Source of the DNA: Lycocorax pyrrhopterus obiensis
Taxonomy: Eukaryota; Chordata; Aves; Passeriformes; Paradisaeidae
NCBI GenBank assembly: GCA_014706295.1
Contig: JACSVZ010000011.1
Location: 9,042,163 to 9,106,162 of the forward strand
DNA length: 64,000 nucleotides
Reading direction: 5' to 3'
In this document: piece by piece, positions 12,413-24,990 of the stretch
Numbering within the stretch: the first letter of the stretch is position 1
How the letters are laid out: every line of letters begins with the position of its first letter
Program-made: the position numbers and the translations under genes
Notes under the pieces: model-generated
Databases searched by the model: none
Seen by the model: only the letters and a program-made list of their open reading frames with translations
What the model was told of the DNA's origin: nothing

Positions 12413-12604
12413 AGAATCACAGAATCATTTACTTTGGACAAGACCTCTAAGATTATCAAGTCCAACCATCACCCCAGCACTGCCAAGTCCACCACTAAAC
12501 CATGTCCCTAAATGCCACATCCACATGTCTTTTAAATACCTCCAGGGATGGTGACTTCACTTTCCTGGGCAAACTGTTCCAATGTTTGCAAGCCTTTCAG
12601 TGAA
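12413..12604 (-). mobile_element. CR1 LINE, 3' fragment
   Basis: Reading along the plus strand gives AGAATCACAGAATC, then AAGACCTCTAAGATTATCAA, GTCCAACCATCACCCCAGCA, CCACATCCACATGTCTTTTA, and TTCCTGGGCAAACTGTTCCA. This is the reverse complement of the well-known 3' end of avian CR1 LINEs, so the element lies on the minus strand with its 3' tail at 12413. Only about 190 bp remains, the usual severe 5' truncation of CR1. No reverse-transcriptase or endonuclease coding sequence is left. Divergence is moderate, implying an old, inactive copy. Confidence 0.92.
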
Positions 12605-15600
12605 TTTGAGGTCTAGGACTGGGAAATGAAAAAGGACAGAGGAAACCACGGTCATTCTACAAATGCCTACATTTTTTGGAACAAATCCCTTCTGAAGAAT
12701 GAGACAATCAATTGTTTGGAGTCTGTTTCTTGATCAGTGAAATCACACTGATTGCACTTAGATTGCAGGTTACTTTGAATTCTGTGGGCTGCTCAGTGGG
12801 CACCAGTATTCACCTGGTGATGCCTCACCTGCCAGCTGCAAGTGTACCACTTGTAAGAAACTAATCAGCATGAGAAAAGGCTTCAAAAGAAGTTCCTTGA
12901 GATCACTAGATAAAAGAAATTCTGTAAATGCAAAGGTGGATAGGAAAAAAAATACATGCAAAGAAAATTTCATAAATATTCAACCCTGAGTGATGGGTGC
13001 TGCTCACAGTGCATATTAATTAATGCAGTCTTGCAACTCCCTGCACTCTTTCTATGTAACCATTGTCAATTACCACAGCACTTCGTAAAGCAGGCAGCAT
13101 AGTAGCCCCTTGCACAGCTCTCCACGTAGCCTAGTGCTTAACTGAGGAAGTCTACCCATTCAAACTTTATGCTCAATTATATCATTTTTCTTTAGTCTCT
13201 TGTGGAAGGAAAATTACACATACCCAGTCACTTTACATTTTTTGTACTGCGACCAAAGGTTTTTCCAAGAAATATTGCATTCTATGTAAAGCAAAAAAAA
13301 TAGAACCTGGAGTATGAGAGAAATCTCTGATAGCATTTCAGGGTAGAGCTCAGAGTTTATACATCAATAGCTCATCAAAGAACCACCACCCCCTGACTGC
13401 CTTGCCCAATGCCAGCCTCAACACTCTTTCCATGCTTCCAAACTCCTCTAACAGGCTAGTGGAACTTACTTTACTCCACCCCTTAATATTTTTTTAAATT
13501 CCATTTCCATATTCCATTAAAATACTGATTGCCCAAGAGATATGGAGCTACGGAAACAGATTTCAAGCAAAGTTTTCTTTATCTGAACAAGTCTCCAGGA
13601 AAAGAGGAGAAACCCAATTAAAAAAAAAAAAAACAACAGGTTAAAAAGGAGAAGCGTGGGAATGAGCTTGTCAAAGAGGGTTTTTGATCTGTCTCACAAA
13701 ATATTTGACTATGTGAGGAGACAAGTACAAGTAGATGAAATTTTCCGTATAAGAAAACTCCTCCACAGTCTAGTTTCAAAACAAAGAAGTACACACATTA
13801 ATGTCAGCCGTTCTGTGCCAACTGATTAATTTTTGTAATCTTGTTTTAGGTTTCCTCTTCAATTGTCAGTTGTAGTTTCTTAAGAAATCTGCACGCAGCT
13901 GCATTTTTAAGCACTCTCTCTACTCAAATGAACTAATCTCTTATATTGTACTTGTCAAAAAAACCCCTTGAAATATTCTTTTCCTCTCAGAAAGAATAAT
14001 TTATGGCAAAGCACATTTTCTCAAGACCTTTCCTTATCAGGAGGACATATGTGAAACTGTGGGCATAATTTTGGACTGCCTTTTGCCTTCTTGATAACAA
14101 ACAGTTTAGTCTGTATTACTGAAGCACTTCTTTATGCAGGTGGATGATAAAACCATCCTTCAACCTGAAGAAAAATATTTCCTCATGCAGCTACAATTGC
14201 ACTTCCAACCTGCTGAGAAGAACAAATATTTTTGCAACCTTATTTTGAAGCTTTGCTATGTTGATACTATAAAATCTCCTATTCCTGAGAGCAGCTGCCT
14301 GGTACTGTCCTAAGGTATAGCCACTCTCAGACTTTGTTTGTAAACAAAGGGCCTCCTGTGACATAAAAAATACTCCAGGTATCAAGTCAAATTCAAAGCC
14401 TCCACGAGAAATTTGAATATTCCTTTTTTTCTGTGGCAGCTGCTTTCTCTCACTGCTGGATGGTGGTGGAGTTGGAAAATAACCTAAACAGTTAACATGC
14501 AATGAAAATTCAGTAGCCTACAGGGAAAAATCTTTCAGTCCATTTTTGAGAAGACAAACATCCAACCAAAACATTAACAGTTTCAGTAAGCAATAATCAC
14601 CCTGGTTAGCAATCTAAGCAGGGATTGTACAGACATGGTGATGAAGCTAAAATCGAATATTAGTATGGTCTTTCTAAGTTTAGTTGGTAGATTGAATCAG
14701 GAAAAGTGCCCTGTCTAGACAGTCTCAGCTTTGTAAATAAAGGAAAGACCCCATTCCTTAACTGTTTATCCAGTCCTTTTATGTGCTCACCTGAAGACAC
14801 AGACACACACATCCAAGTTCACTGCAAGGTTTAAGAAAAGCAATATATTCCTTTTACAAAATATATTCGACACTTGGATTCAAAATTACAGAGACTTTTT
14901 GCCGGGCCTTTCAGCAATTCTTGTAGTGTTTATATAAGAGTGCTTCTGACACTCCATTATTTGCAAATGTTCTTCATTTGGGGGGGGATTTGGAGCCAAA
15001 TTATAATAAGCAAGAGCAGATTGACCCAGATTAAAAGATACAATTAGTCTGTCTGATTAGTAAACCTAAAAAGTACTACTTACACTAAGTTATTGTTTTT
15101 ATGACAAAAGAAGACATCCTGGCAGAACAATAAAGTCAGTGCCATGGAGAAGAACCTTGCAATTTACTCCAAACAGTTTAAAAAATTCAGTTAAGAGATA
15201 CAGCAATTCAGTACAGCTGAAATATTATCATGCCAAAGGTAAGTCTAATGATACAAGTAAATACATTGTAACTGTATATGCCTGATTGTTTTTCATATCA
15301 AAGCCATTTTTTGTTCTGGCATGGGCGAAATTTTAATCGTATGCAAAATCCCACTGAATAGGCTAGGCTCTCACAAAAATGTTTGTTTTTTTCCAGTAAG
15401 CACTCAGGCCTAAACCAACTTCACTTTACAGCTCCAATGGGACCTGTCTTGGTATAAATTGAAATGAAAATTAGGTCTTCATGTGTGTAAATATATACCC
15501 ATGTATTTTTTTATTTACACAGATGTAGAATTACAAAATTATTCCTTTAGGGACACAACCTTAAAATATTATATATTGGCTAAATTTAATGGCAAACAAT

Positions 15601-16000
15601 GCATCAGTCACTACTTGTGGAATGGGGAAGGAAGAATTGAATCCATTTGCTATCCTATAAACCACTATGATTAATTAAACAAATACAGTAAGAGTACTAT
15701 GCTCTGTAAGATATTATTGTGATCTGTACCACTTCCGTTCAAGTACCTCAAAGAAAAGCATCATTCCCATTTTTCCTGAGCCTGAAATGTGTGGAACCTG
15801 TCACATGGCTCAGCTGTGGTTGCACACAACAGTCAGTAAAGTGAATTGTGGTCACAAAGCATGGGCATCAATGCTGGGCAACGAGGCATGCTCAACAGGA
15901 ATTCTTCCCAACCTGGAAAAGCTAAAAACAACCTGAAAAGGTTCTACTCTAATGGGTTACATTTCATCAACCGACTCAAAGTTGGCATTTCCACCATTTG
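12605..16000. other. Non-coding DNA, nothing recognised
   Basis: AT-rich DNA with an A run of about 14 at 13620-13633 and a short G run near 14985. Open frames are up to about 103 codons with no recognisable product. No repeat family was identified. Confidence 0.55.
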
Positions 16001-19000
16001 GTGCTTCCAAGTCTGCTGAGGCGCTTGCACACCAGTGTTACTGGTTTTACACACTGGCTTCCCAAATTGCTTACAAAATACAGGTCACAACAAGGAGCCA
16101 TGTCCTGTTTTCCCTCACAGCAGATCTCTTGAGTCCATCATGAAAAAGGTGGTGGGTTTGTTGGTTTTTTTTCCAGAGTATACTGCAGGAACTCTGAAGA
16201 GAAACCATCATCTGATTTTGAAAGACTCAGAATAGCAGGATCTCCTGGACAGCCCTCTAAAGTGGGAAATAACAAATTTTGTTCCAATCTCTCTCTCATG
16301 TAGAAAACATACTGATTTTACCCCATTCTGGGAGCCAGTTTCCCATCTGCTGCTGAGTGCTATGATGCTATAATTGTGACCATACCCTAAGCAGTTTCAG
16401 GATGACAGTGAAATGTGCATTTTTAAGACTAAAGGGAGAAGGAAAAGCCTGATGTCGAGACAGGAAGCTGATGAGTCTTGTAATAGCTGACTCTGCTATA
16501 CACTGTCTTCGTGGGAACAGGAGATGAGCAAAAAAGTGACTTGCAAGAGACAGGAAGAAGCCATGGGAAAAACCTGCTGGATATTTTGAGAGTCAAAGTT
16601 AAGATTTATGCAAAAAAACCTTATATTTTGTCCAGTCTAGGATTATTTGTAAATAACATGTATGTTCGTATATGTACATATTATTGCATATCTTCATGTG
16701 TATAGGCAGCTATGTGAGGAATCAGTCCTGTCTCATCATTAATACTTCATATGGGTTTTTTGTTATAGAGTACATTTAGATATATTAAGTTCACACCCAG
16801 GTTTTATGGCAAATTACGTCAGGGCATTACAATGAATTGATGACTCAAAATCGTGACTGCAAAGGTAACTTCAATGATTTTAAAATAAGTAATAATACAC
16901 TGAATTGAAGACTAGGAGCAGAAAAAGTTCTCACTGAGCATACAGAATGACCTTGGGGGAAATTAGGCATCTTGCTGTCCTCAAGGGACAAGGGTAAAAT
17001 CTTCAGCATGCTGAATGTGAGGCATTCTTACTTAGCAAACAGAGTAGATGAACCTTCTCCCAAGCTGGCATCTTAAGGGACAATGCTTGGCTGTATTCAT
17101 GTGTCTAAATAGGAAAAGCAGCATGCAGTTAGGATGGAAGGAGACTGTAGGTCATCAGTGAGGGAAAAGTGAGGTCTTTGCAGATGCACAACAGCTGCTT
17201 CAAACTGCATCCATGTCTACTTTCCCCCAGATACAGCTGCTTCTCAAAATGCTTTAAAAACCATGTATTAAAATACTAGATGATAGATAAAATATATACA
17301 TATAAGCTCTTCAAACAACTGAAGCTCTCCTACAAGGGTTAGGGTATAGATGTGGTAGAGGTAAGGAAATAAGGTTACCCATGAGGAGCAAACCCTGCTT
17401 CATTCCATACACCCCCATCTACACACACAGACCCCTCTCCCCCCCAGATTCCAGACTGGCCATTCATAGCTATTTTTGTGTCAATAAAGCTTATGATGTG
17501 AGAGTGCTCCCATAAAATTACAAAAGCAAGCAGGACAGAAAGCTGCAGGGAACAAATGTCACAGCACACAGGTATTTCTGCCTCAGTCTAATTTCTTGGC
17601 AGTATCCACATCGTATTTGAACCCTGTATTCACCCCTGCTGCACCTTCAGAGTAGCTACAAAAGCCACCTGGAAACCTGAGTAGGGGTCTCATGGCTGGC
17701 CAAGGATGAGCTACATTAAACCCACAGTCACAGAAGCAACTGAAATATAAAGTACCTTCATGGCACAAGTTTTAGATGTTTGCCCTTTACTTTCTGCATT
17801 TCCCTTCACTCAGGAAAGTTTCACAGAGCAGCTTCAGAAGACTGGGTTCGCTCCATCCTACCTAACCAACCTCAGCGGAACATCCAGTTAGACACTTATT
17901 CAAACCTCTCAATGAGATGTTTTAATTTTCTGCAAGCTATTAATTACTGTAAATTATCCACAAGGCACAAACAACACCCTCAAACCAGAACTGGACTTAT
18001 ATGATATGTCCCAAAATCTAGCTCTCTTGTTCAGAAAGTCCAGTGAGCCCAGGCAGTCAGGATTCATCTTTCCAGACTGCATCCAGCAATGAATAGTGAT
18101 CCCACAGCCTTCTGAAAAATAAGTATTACTTAAAATGGTATTTACATGTGCACCATTTCTGGCAGAGTGAGCTGAGCTGATGATCCTGATTCTTCCCAGA
18201 CAGCAGCTCTGCCTCAGTCAAATTCTCCTGAGCCATAAAATCCCATCTCTAAACAGATCCTCCTTTGAGATCTACCATCTACTGATTGTCTGTTTTCTCC
18301 TGTATTTGTGGGACTTTTCTTGCCCTGGTTCAAATAGCTGAAGAGGAACCTTAAGAGTTGATAGAACTTTCCTAAATGACTCTTAATGGTGTGCCAAGAA
18401 GTTTCAACTTGGACCATTCTTTCTCCTTCTACTTCCCCCTTTCAAATCCTCCATTAAGTGAAAACAATGTATTTTTACAATAAACATACCACTGAACACA
18501 TCCATATATAGACTGATTTGATTATTATTGCAGAGCAGCTCTGATTTTTTCCAAAGCAACTTATCTTAGTCATCACTATACCACACAGAAGAAGTCATAA
18601 AATGAGAAAGTAAAAAAGAAACTCAAAACCTTCTCTTTAACGTTCCTCAAAGTCTTCTTTATGTATTCCACTTTATCCTAAGTGTTTCTCTAATGCTTTA
18701 GTAACTTGCTATCCTCTGCCTACCACTGAAAGTGAGCCAAACAGGGCACGTGCTCAGCAGGGCACAATTTTTATTCAATAAAGGAAGTGAAGTATCTCCT
18801 ATGAACTTAAACTGCAGGCTTTGGGAGACACGAGAAAAGTCTGGGAAAGTGGAATGAGAATATGCTTAAAACACAAGAGTGAATATCCATACTGCAAAAT
18901 TACTATGGAATATATAATTACAAGTTCTTGGCTGCTCAGTGTTTTGTCTCATCCCCCTTAAAAGCTGCATTGTGACACAGGAGCCAGCATCAACTCCAAT

Positions 19001-20190
19001 TGTGTCACCAGTAACAATGCCAGTTATTATTACTTTTGATTATATGTAAATTCTCCATTTGCTCCCGCAGCTAATATGGCCTTTAATCTGGTACCAGTAC
19101 AGCATAGGTGAATTCTGTTTTTACTGGCAACAACATATTTCCTGCTGGTAAAATATGACTCATCATGGAAAAGGCTTAATCTTGAAATTCAGCTATTTTT
19201 TCTTTCTTGGTGGCCTCTAATTGCAAGCTTGAGGCAGTGCACAATAATTATCAGTCTGCAAGCATGAAAAGGAGTAAATGCCAGTCAGGCTATATGGCTG
19301 CTTTGTGCACACAACATGTAAAGAACTCTGCCATGTCAGCGGTGGGCTGGCAGCTTTCTTCTTCAGTGTAATGGCAGTGATTTGGCTGGTAACTGGATGA
19401 AAAATTGCAGCAGGTTTCCTTGTTATGATTCTTTCATGCATCTCTGTCAATGACAGTTTACATTCTGGGATTGAGATCATTTGTTTCCTGTTTGCTCACA
19501 GCTTCAGGCTTTTCTTGTTTGCCACCATGGATTTACAGCCCTCCCCCTCAGCAAACCACATCTAAGGGGTTGAGGGATTACAAGACTTAATACTTTACAG
19601 CTCAGCACATGTAGCAGAAAGTTGGAACTACTGTAAAAGGAACGATGACTAGATATTCCTGTGAAATAGATACATACACGTGTGCAGATACGGATGTCTA
19701 TGTAGAAAGAAGCCCACAGAGCAGCCCACAGAGTAGTGAGATGCTAGACTAAAAGGTTTATTAGCAGACTGTCTTCTCATCTTCTCTGAAACTAACAGAA
19801 ACCTCAGAAAGAAAAAAAAATAGAAATTACGTTTTTATTTTGTTTCTTCCCCTAACCCTACTTGGAAAATGATACCAAAGTGAAATGCACATTTTGAAAG
19901 ACCTCCAACAGTCAGACCTTTCTGTAGCTTGATGAAAAAGATGTTGCTTCATCCACACAGTAATTAAACAAAAATGGGGGCATAAGCACAAGCATGAACA
20001 ACCTGACACAGCACTAATCATACCTGCCTAGTAGGAGAGTTGCTTATACCCCATGTGCCAGCTCTGAAATATTTTACTCCCGTGCTTCCCCACCATCAAT
20101 ACGTGTACCCTCCCAATGCCTATCCGAAGCAGGGACCTGCTCCTACCTACACGAACCAATGTGTAAGTGTAAGCACAGACAGGAATGCTA
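16001..20190. other. Non-coding DNA, nothing recognised
   Basis: AT-rich and stop-rich throughout. A 13-bp tandem duplication built on GCCCACAGAGCA/GTA occurs near 19710-19735, and a C-rich run near 17437-17447. No genes, RNAs or recognised mobile elements. Confidence 0.55.
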
Positions 20191-20245
20191 AGGCTTGCAT
20201 TTAACTCCTGCTAAAATTAATTGGAGCTGATTTCAGCCTTGAAAA
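20191..20245. repeat. Possible ancient repeat scrap
   Basis: AACTCCTGCTAAAATTAATT followed by GGAGCTGA resembles the 'AACTCCCATTGAAATCAATGGGAGCTG' arrangement of the same old sauropsid repeat seen elsewhere in the window. Match length is short and several bases differ. Confidence 0.25.
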
Positions 20246-22332
20246 ATGCAACCCTAAGATCTCAGAATAAAACATGAGGGTAAAGCAGTGAGACTAGAAC
20301 AAAATGGTGAGTGTGTAATTAAGTGGAGACCTGAATAGAAGTTGCCCAATCTAGCATCTTTCTTACTCAGCTATCCTTTTTCTTTATCTGTGAAAGGAAG
20401 TATTGTTTGTCTTTATCACTCTTGTCATGGTCAGGAAAACTGGATGAGATGCAGAGTTTATTTGGTAAATGCCACCTGTTTTTTGTTTTTCTATTCACTA
20501 GCTGCTCAGAAGCAGTTCAGCTTTTCCTTGAAAGAGTATTTGTATTCAGAGAATTATTCGTGGTTGCCAGCTTATTCTCAAGCAGCTCATTACAAGTGTT
20601 CACTCTTTAAGTACTTGGTTAATTTTGATTAGATAAATGGCTATAGGGTATGTTTCTGTCCCTGACTAAATCTCTAAGTGATCAGTTTCTTGATTAAGTA
20701 CTCATGTTTACAAATTTACAACTCTCTTTCTAAGACTGTTCTTAAATATTTATTTAATATACACTCTTTCAAACATTACTGCCATAAGAAAATAAGCTTT
20801 GTCACAGCAGTTCAAGCAACAGTCTCTGGTGACTAAAGTTTCAGAAGGGGCATTACTTGTTTGAGAGAGTACAACTGATGTCATCCTATTTGAAAATGCA
20901 AACATGATGTATTATAAAGGTCAGTTGTAAGAAAACTAGTCTTAGAGTCACAGTGTGTTACATGAATGCCTCTGAACTCACTAGAATATTTTAAAATAAA
21001 ATGGCATAGTCAGATTTTTAGAAATGATTCTGGATGCAGACCACAGAATCAAATCCACTGACCTGTCTTCGTTCCTTTGCATGGTTCCAGAGTTGCAAAA
21101 CAGTTGTGAAACTGTGTTCATCAGTGAGTTTATTACTGCTTAAGTCATCAGAATGTTGCAAAGAAGCTTTTTAGAAGTGGTCTTAGGCACCTAAAATGAG
21201 ACAAAACACTGCAATGTTAACCCTTTTTTCCATCAGATTCACTCACATTTACTGTAGGTTGTATATAAGAATTCTAAGAATGAAGATGTGACCTTTGGGG
21301 GAAACACTATTAAAAGATCTCAGGATCAAGTCCTGAATTAGGTTGGACTTTAAATATCAGTTCTTTGTGTCAGATGAAATTGAGCAGAAGAGCCAAAATG
21401 AGGCAAAGGCCAAGCCAGAGCCTAGCAGAGGTGGGCCAGCAAAGGCAGCTAGGGAGCACAAGTGGAAAGAAAAGAAACTAAACTCCTTTGCAGCAACTGT
21501 GTTAAAGCCAATGTTTGAAATGCCCACTCTGAGCAGATTCTCCTGAAAAGAAAGGCAGGAAAAGGATAACCCACTTTGCCAACTGAGTCAAGCCAGAGTC
21601 TCCATGCAAAACTGACACTAAGTATTTTACTCTTTACAAATAGTCTTTATAATTGGGATTTTTAAATAATCCTTCTTAAAAGGGATTGCAGCTGTAATCA
21701 ATTTGTGGAGGGCTGTTTTAATAAGAAGCTGCTCGAATAGGATTAACTATGAGACCCTAGACCTCTTTCCTCCAGTCCTTAAACTCCTATTTGAAACATT
21801 TAGATACCCCATAAATTATTTATTGGCCTTACAAGGTGTCATCAAGCTAAGAAAATGATGCTTGACAAGTTGAAAACCGTAACCATTTCCACCAATTTGT
21901 TAACAGCCTCTCCCACATGGCATGTAATGTCTCACTTCTGCCTTGTCTTACAGGAACAGTAGTTACATTCACCCATTGCACCAAAAGCACATGTGGGGAG
22001 CTGTCAGACCTTGTGCATTCTGTTTATTCCAGGAAATGTTCCAGAAAATAATTTATAGATAGCTTGAAAATAGAATGTCAAAGTGGATTTCCTTTTCCTT
22101 GCAAGGTTCTTAAACAACAAGGGAACAGAAAAAACAGAGTTTTTCACTCCCTCTGTCTACCAAAAAACCTCCTCTGATTTCTACACTGCACAGATCAACA
22201 CATGTATAGGCATGCCATAGAAAGGAATACAGGCAAAATCTATGAGGGCTTTGGCCAAGAAAACAGGAATCACCCCTTCACATCTCTCAGCAGCTCTATC
22301 TGTCAGCTAAGGTTGGAAAAAAGGCTACTGGA
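20246..22332. other. Non-coding DNA, nothing recognised
   Basis: AT-rich DNA. A lysine/glutamate-rich frame at 21343-21546 begins with TTG rather than ATG and resembles no family. No repeats were recognised. Confidence 0.5.
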
Positions 22333-22347
22333 TTTTTTTTTTTTTTT
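22333..22347. repeat. Poly-T tract (15 T)
   Basis: Uninterrupted run of 15 T with no associated element. Confidence 0.85.
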
Positions 22348-22780
22348 GCAGGGCTTCTCCAGCAGCACTGGTTAGTGATGACTGGTAAAAAGATAGTGGG
22401 ACAGGGACATATTTTTTCTCTAAGGGATCTGGCTTAAGGATCACTTCAAGCATGAGGCAATCTGCATTTAGCAAATATCATCTTAAATCAGTCTTTATAA
22501 TTCTGGTTATCTGAGAAGGATAGAAACTCACTGCACCTGAAAATAGGTTTCTGCTCATCACTGGTTCTTGTGGGAATGTAATACAAGGTTTCATGCTTGC
22601 TTTCCTCTGTAGGGTCTTAACACACTGACTCCCATGCTGGCAATGTTCAATCATTAGTTACAGCAGTTTTGTGGGGATCTTGGGCCATAAGCACTTTGTT
22701 TAAATAGTTTGTTAGTTTGGTTTTTTTTTATTTTATTTGCTTTTATTTATTTAGGTGTTTACCTTTTACAACCAGCATTA

Positions 22781-22894
22781 GATTATAGATTTGATCCATG
22801 GTGCAACCAATCTTTGTACCATTAAGCCATCTGTGCCAGTGTATCACATAAAGCAATTAAAAAACTGGTTAAACAAAGACTTCAAAGTGAGAAG
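22781..22894 (+). repeat. Diverged direct repeat, copy A
   Basis: This segment is similar to 23460-23569 in the same orientation, with starts 679 bp apart. The 3' halves align best: GTGTATCAC, then TAAAGCAATTA, and an identical 17-mer TAAACAAAGACTTCAAA. By eye about 50 of 56 bases agree there. The 5' halves (starting GATTAT and sharing TTTGATCC) match less well and need small gaps. It contains an AACAAAG SOX-like site and a CTTCAAAG TCF-like site. I do not recognise a repeat family; an old local duplication or two copies of an ancient element are both possible. Confidence 0.75.
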
Positions 22895-23459
22895 CTCTAA
22901 TTTATTACATGCTGTTTATTTACTGTATTATTCTACTAATACCTGATCAGTCAGCCTTCAACAGCAATAATAAAACTGTCCATGGGACCAAGGCTCATGG
23001 GGGAGTGACCTGTAGTTTTGCAAGTGTACAGTTTCCACAGACAGAATATCTGAAACTAAATCCACTTAAAAGCACAGAACTGGGGAAACTACAGATGCAC
23101 ACAAGTAAGGTTTTGTCTGATCTACTTCCTGATATAATTTCAAGTTCACTGAACTTCTTTGATGTTTGGTCATTTTAAGAGACAGTGACTGCTGAAAGCT
23201 TCCCTTCCGTTCAGTTGTGGTGGATGGGACACAAAGGACAGCAACAACTACCACAGTTACTTATGGACTATCGTGTACATCTGACTTTATCAGACATTTA
23301 AACACTGGGACTGGGTGTGGTCATTTAATAGAAAATCCCTCTGTGTCTTAAAAAGGGAGAAAACAGAACATGAAGTGAAAAAAATTAGGAAAAAGAAATC
23401 TATTTTTACTTTCAAAAATATTTAAGCTGTTTGTTTCTGGCTCCTTATAGACACCACGA
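22895..23459. other. Spacer between the two diverged repeats
   Basis: AT-rich DNA without a recognised gene. A plus-strand frame from 22909 to 23178 overlaps it but shows no family. The similarity of the repeats does not obviously extend into this spacer. Confidence 0.5.
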
Positions 23460-23569
23460 GATTATGGTTTGATCCTTTGTACAACCCATCTGTTTAGTAT
23501 GAAGCAGTGTTAGTGTATCACGTAAAGCAATTAGAGAAACTCGCTAAACAAAGACTTCAAAATGTGAAG
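23460..23569 (+). repeat. Diverged direct repeat, copy B
   Basis: Second copy of the segment at 22781-22894, same strand. It keeps the GATTAT start, TTTGATCC, GTGTATCAC, TAAAGCAATTA and TAAACAAAGACTTCAAA blocks. It differs by scattered substitutions and small indels, so the duplication is old. The best-kept part is the 3' half, which also holds the SOX-like and TCF-like motifs; that could reflect selection or simply chance. Confidence 0.75.
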
Positions 23570-24419
23570 TGTCTAGCAGTCCTGGCTAAAATATTTAAAA
23601 TACAATACAGTGCCTTTTCCACAAACTGCTCTACGAAATAGATAACTCCCAGAAGGCTGGAAACATTAGCAGAGACGTCACTGAAAACACAAGCTTAGAT
23701 TTAACGCAAGAAACTTGCTGCTCTCTGCCATCTCATTTTTAGATGCTTGTATATGATTTTTAAGCCACTTCAGCACTTTAAAAACAAGTACTTCTGCTTC
23801 ACATTTACAAACTTGGGCATGATGACCTCAGATATTGGGTGAAAGCAAATAGTGCTTTCCCATTTTCTTTTGAAAATCTCGATTTTGACTGTTTAAGTAT
23901 ACAGTCAGCCATAAAGTTACTGTAAATCACAAAAGGAAAGCACAACTTTTAGAAGCTGCAGTTTACAGGTGAGAAAAATTTTATAAGAGATGCCTAAATA
24001 TACAGAAATATTTGAATATGAGTTTTTCCTTGTTCAAGGTAATTTGTAGAGCTTTTATGATAGCACAGCTCTGCTCATTCACGAACAAAGACATTTTGGT
24101 TTTAGGCAGACACACAGAAGCAAATGAGTTTAAAAGATGCAGAAAGAAATATAATTTAGCAGGGGGGAAATGGAGAAATTCTTGAGCTGCTAATAGAAAA
24201 GAAGCACATAGGCCTAGAAACCCCTTTTTGTTTATAATTTCATAAACTGAGTCAGTAGCCTGAGACAAGCCTGTCACATCTTTGGCACTGAACAAGGGTC
24301 AGTGATGGATAACTGACCTCCTTTCTCACTTTTATCAACAAATGTCAGAAAAGGCAAACAACAGCAATGACATTCTGCCCAAACAGCCAAGAGTGTTTCA
24401 TTTTCTTTGCACTTCTGTT
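23570..24419. other. Non-coding DNA, nothing recognised
   Basis: AT-rich DNA with a minus-strand frame of 104 codons at 23981-24295 that has no recognisable product. No repeat family was identified. Confidence 0.5.
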
Positions 24420-24990
24420 TCCTCTGTGCCTTTAATCAGGGCTGGGGGATGTAATTGCTCTGTCTGGGCACAGCTTAAGGCATGCTGTGCAACTAACAAT
24501 TAGTTTAGAGACTGAGATCTATAAATTTTGAGAAAAGAGTAAGAGGATTTGGTGTGCTTGAGCTATCCTTTCTAATGAAGAAAAATATCACACCGGAAGG
24601 GACCCAGAGTGTTATCAAAGCAACTTAATATCATCTGGTAGTGATTTGTAGGCCCTCATAATCTATTGTGATCATGTTGAAGGGGGAGGAAAAAGTCCAC
24701 GTGTTCCACTATTTATGAGATTTCCCAAACGATGGCCGCCATCTGTGCAAACGCCACTAATCTCAGCCACTGTCCTCACGGCAAATGGCTCCATGGGATT
24801 GTCCGAGGGAAGGGAAACACTGCAGGAATGTTGGGCTATTTATTGTTTGTAAAAATAAACCAACTGGACTAAGACATATGCGAGGAATTTATATCAAACA
24901 GCTGCAAAAGCAAGTTGCCTCAATAGGCAGGGTGCATTGATGATGCAATCGGACCACACCGAAAGATTTTCCTATTAATCTTAGAATATA
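24420..24990. promoter_or_regulatory. Candidate enhancer-like conserved block
   Basis: Repeat-free, with more CpG than its surroundings at 24725-24815 and a cluster of transcription-factor-like sites. GATGGC-C-GCCATC at 24731-24743 is an inverted repeat carrying a YY1-like GCCGCCAT core. E-boxes occur at 24740 (CATCTG), 24875 (CATATG) and 24899 (CAGCTG). A forkhead/SOX-like stretch (ATTGTTTGTAAAAATAAAC) lies near 24842, and GGAATG (TEAD-like) near 24825. No coding frame of note. The call is inference from motif density. Confidence 0.32.

Noticed and set aside
21343..21546. Lysine/glutamate-rich plus-strand frame following a CAG
   Set aside because: TTG start, no pyrimidine tract before the CAG, low-complexity charged product, no family.
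24585..24612. GGAAGGGACC text considered as a CR1 3' end piece
   Set aside because: Flanking bases do not continue the CR1 pattern on either side.
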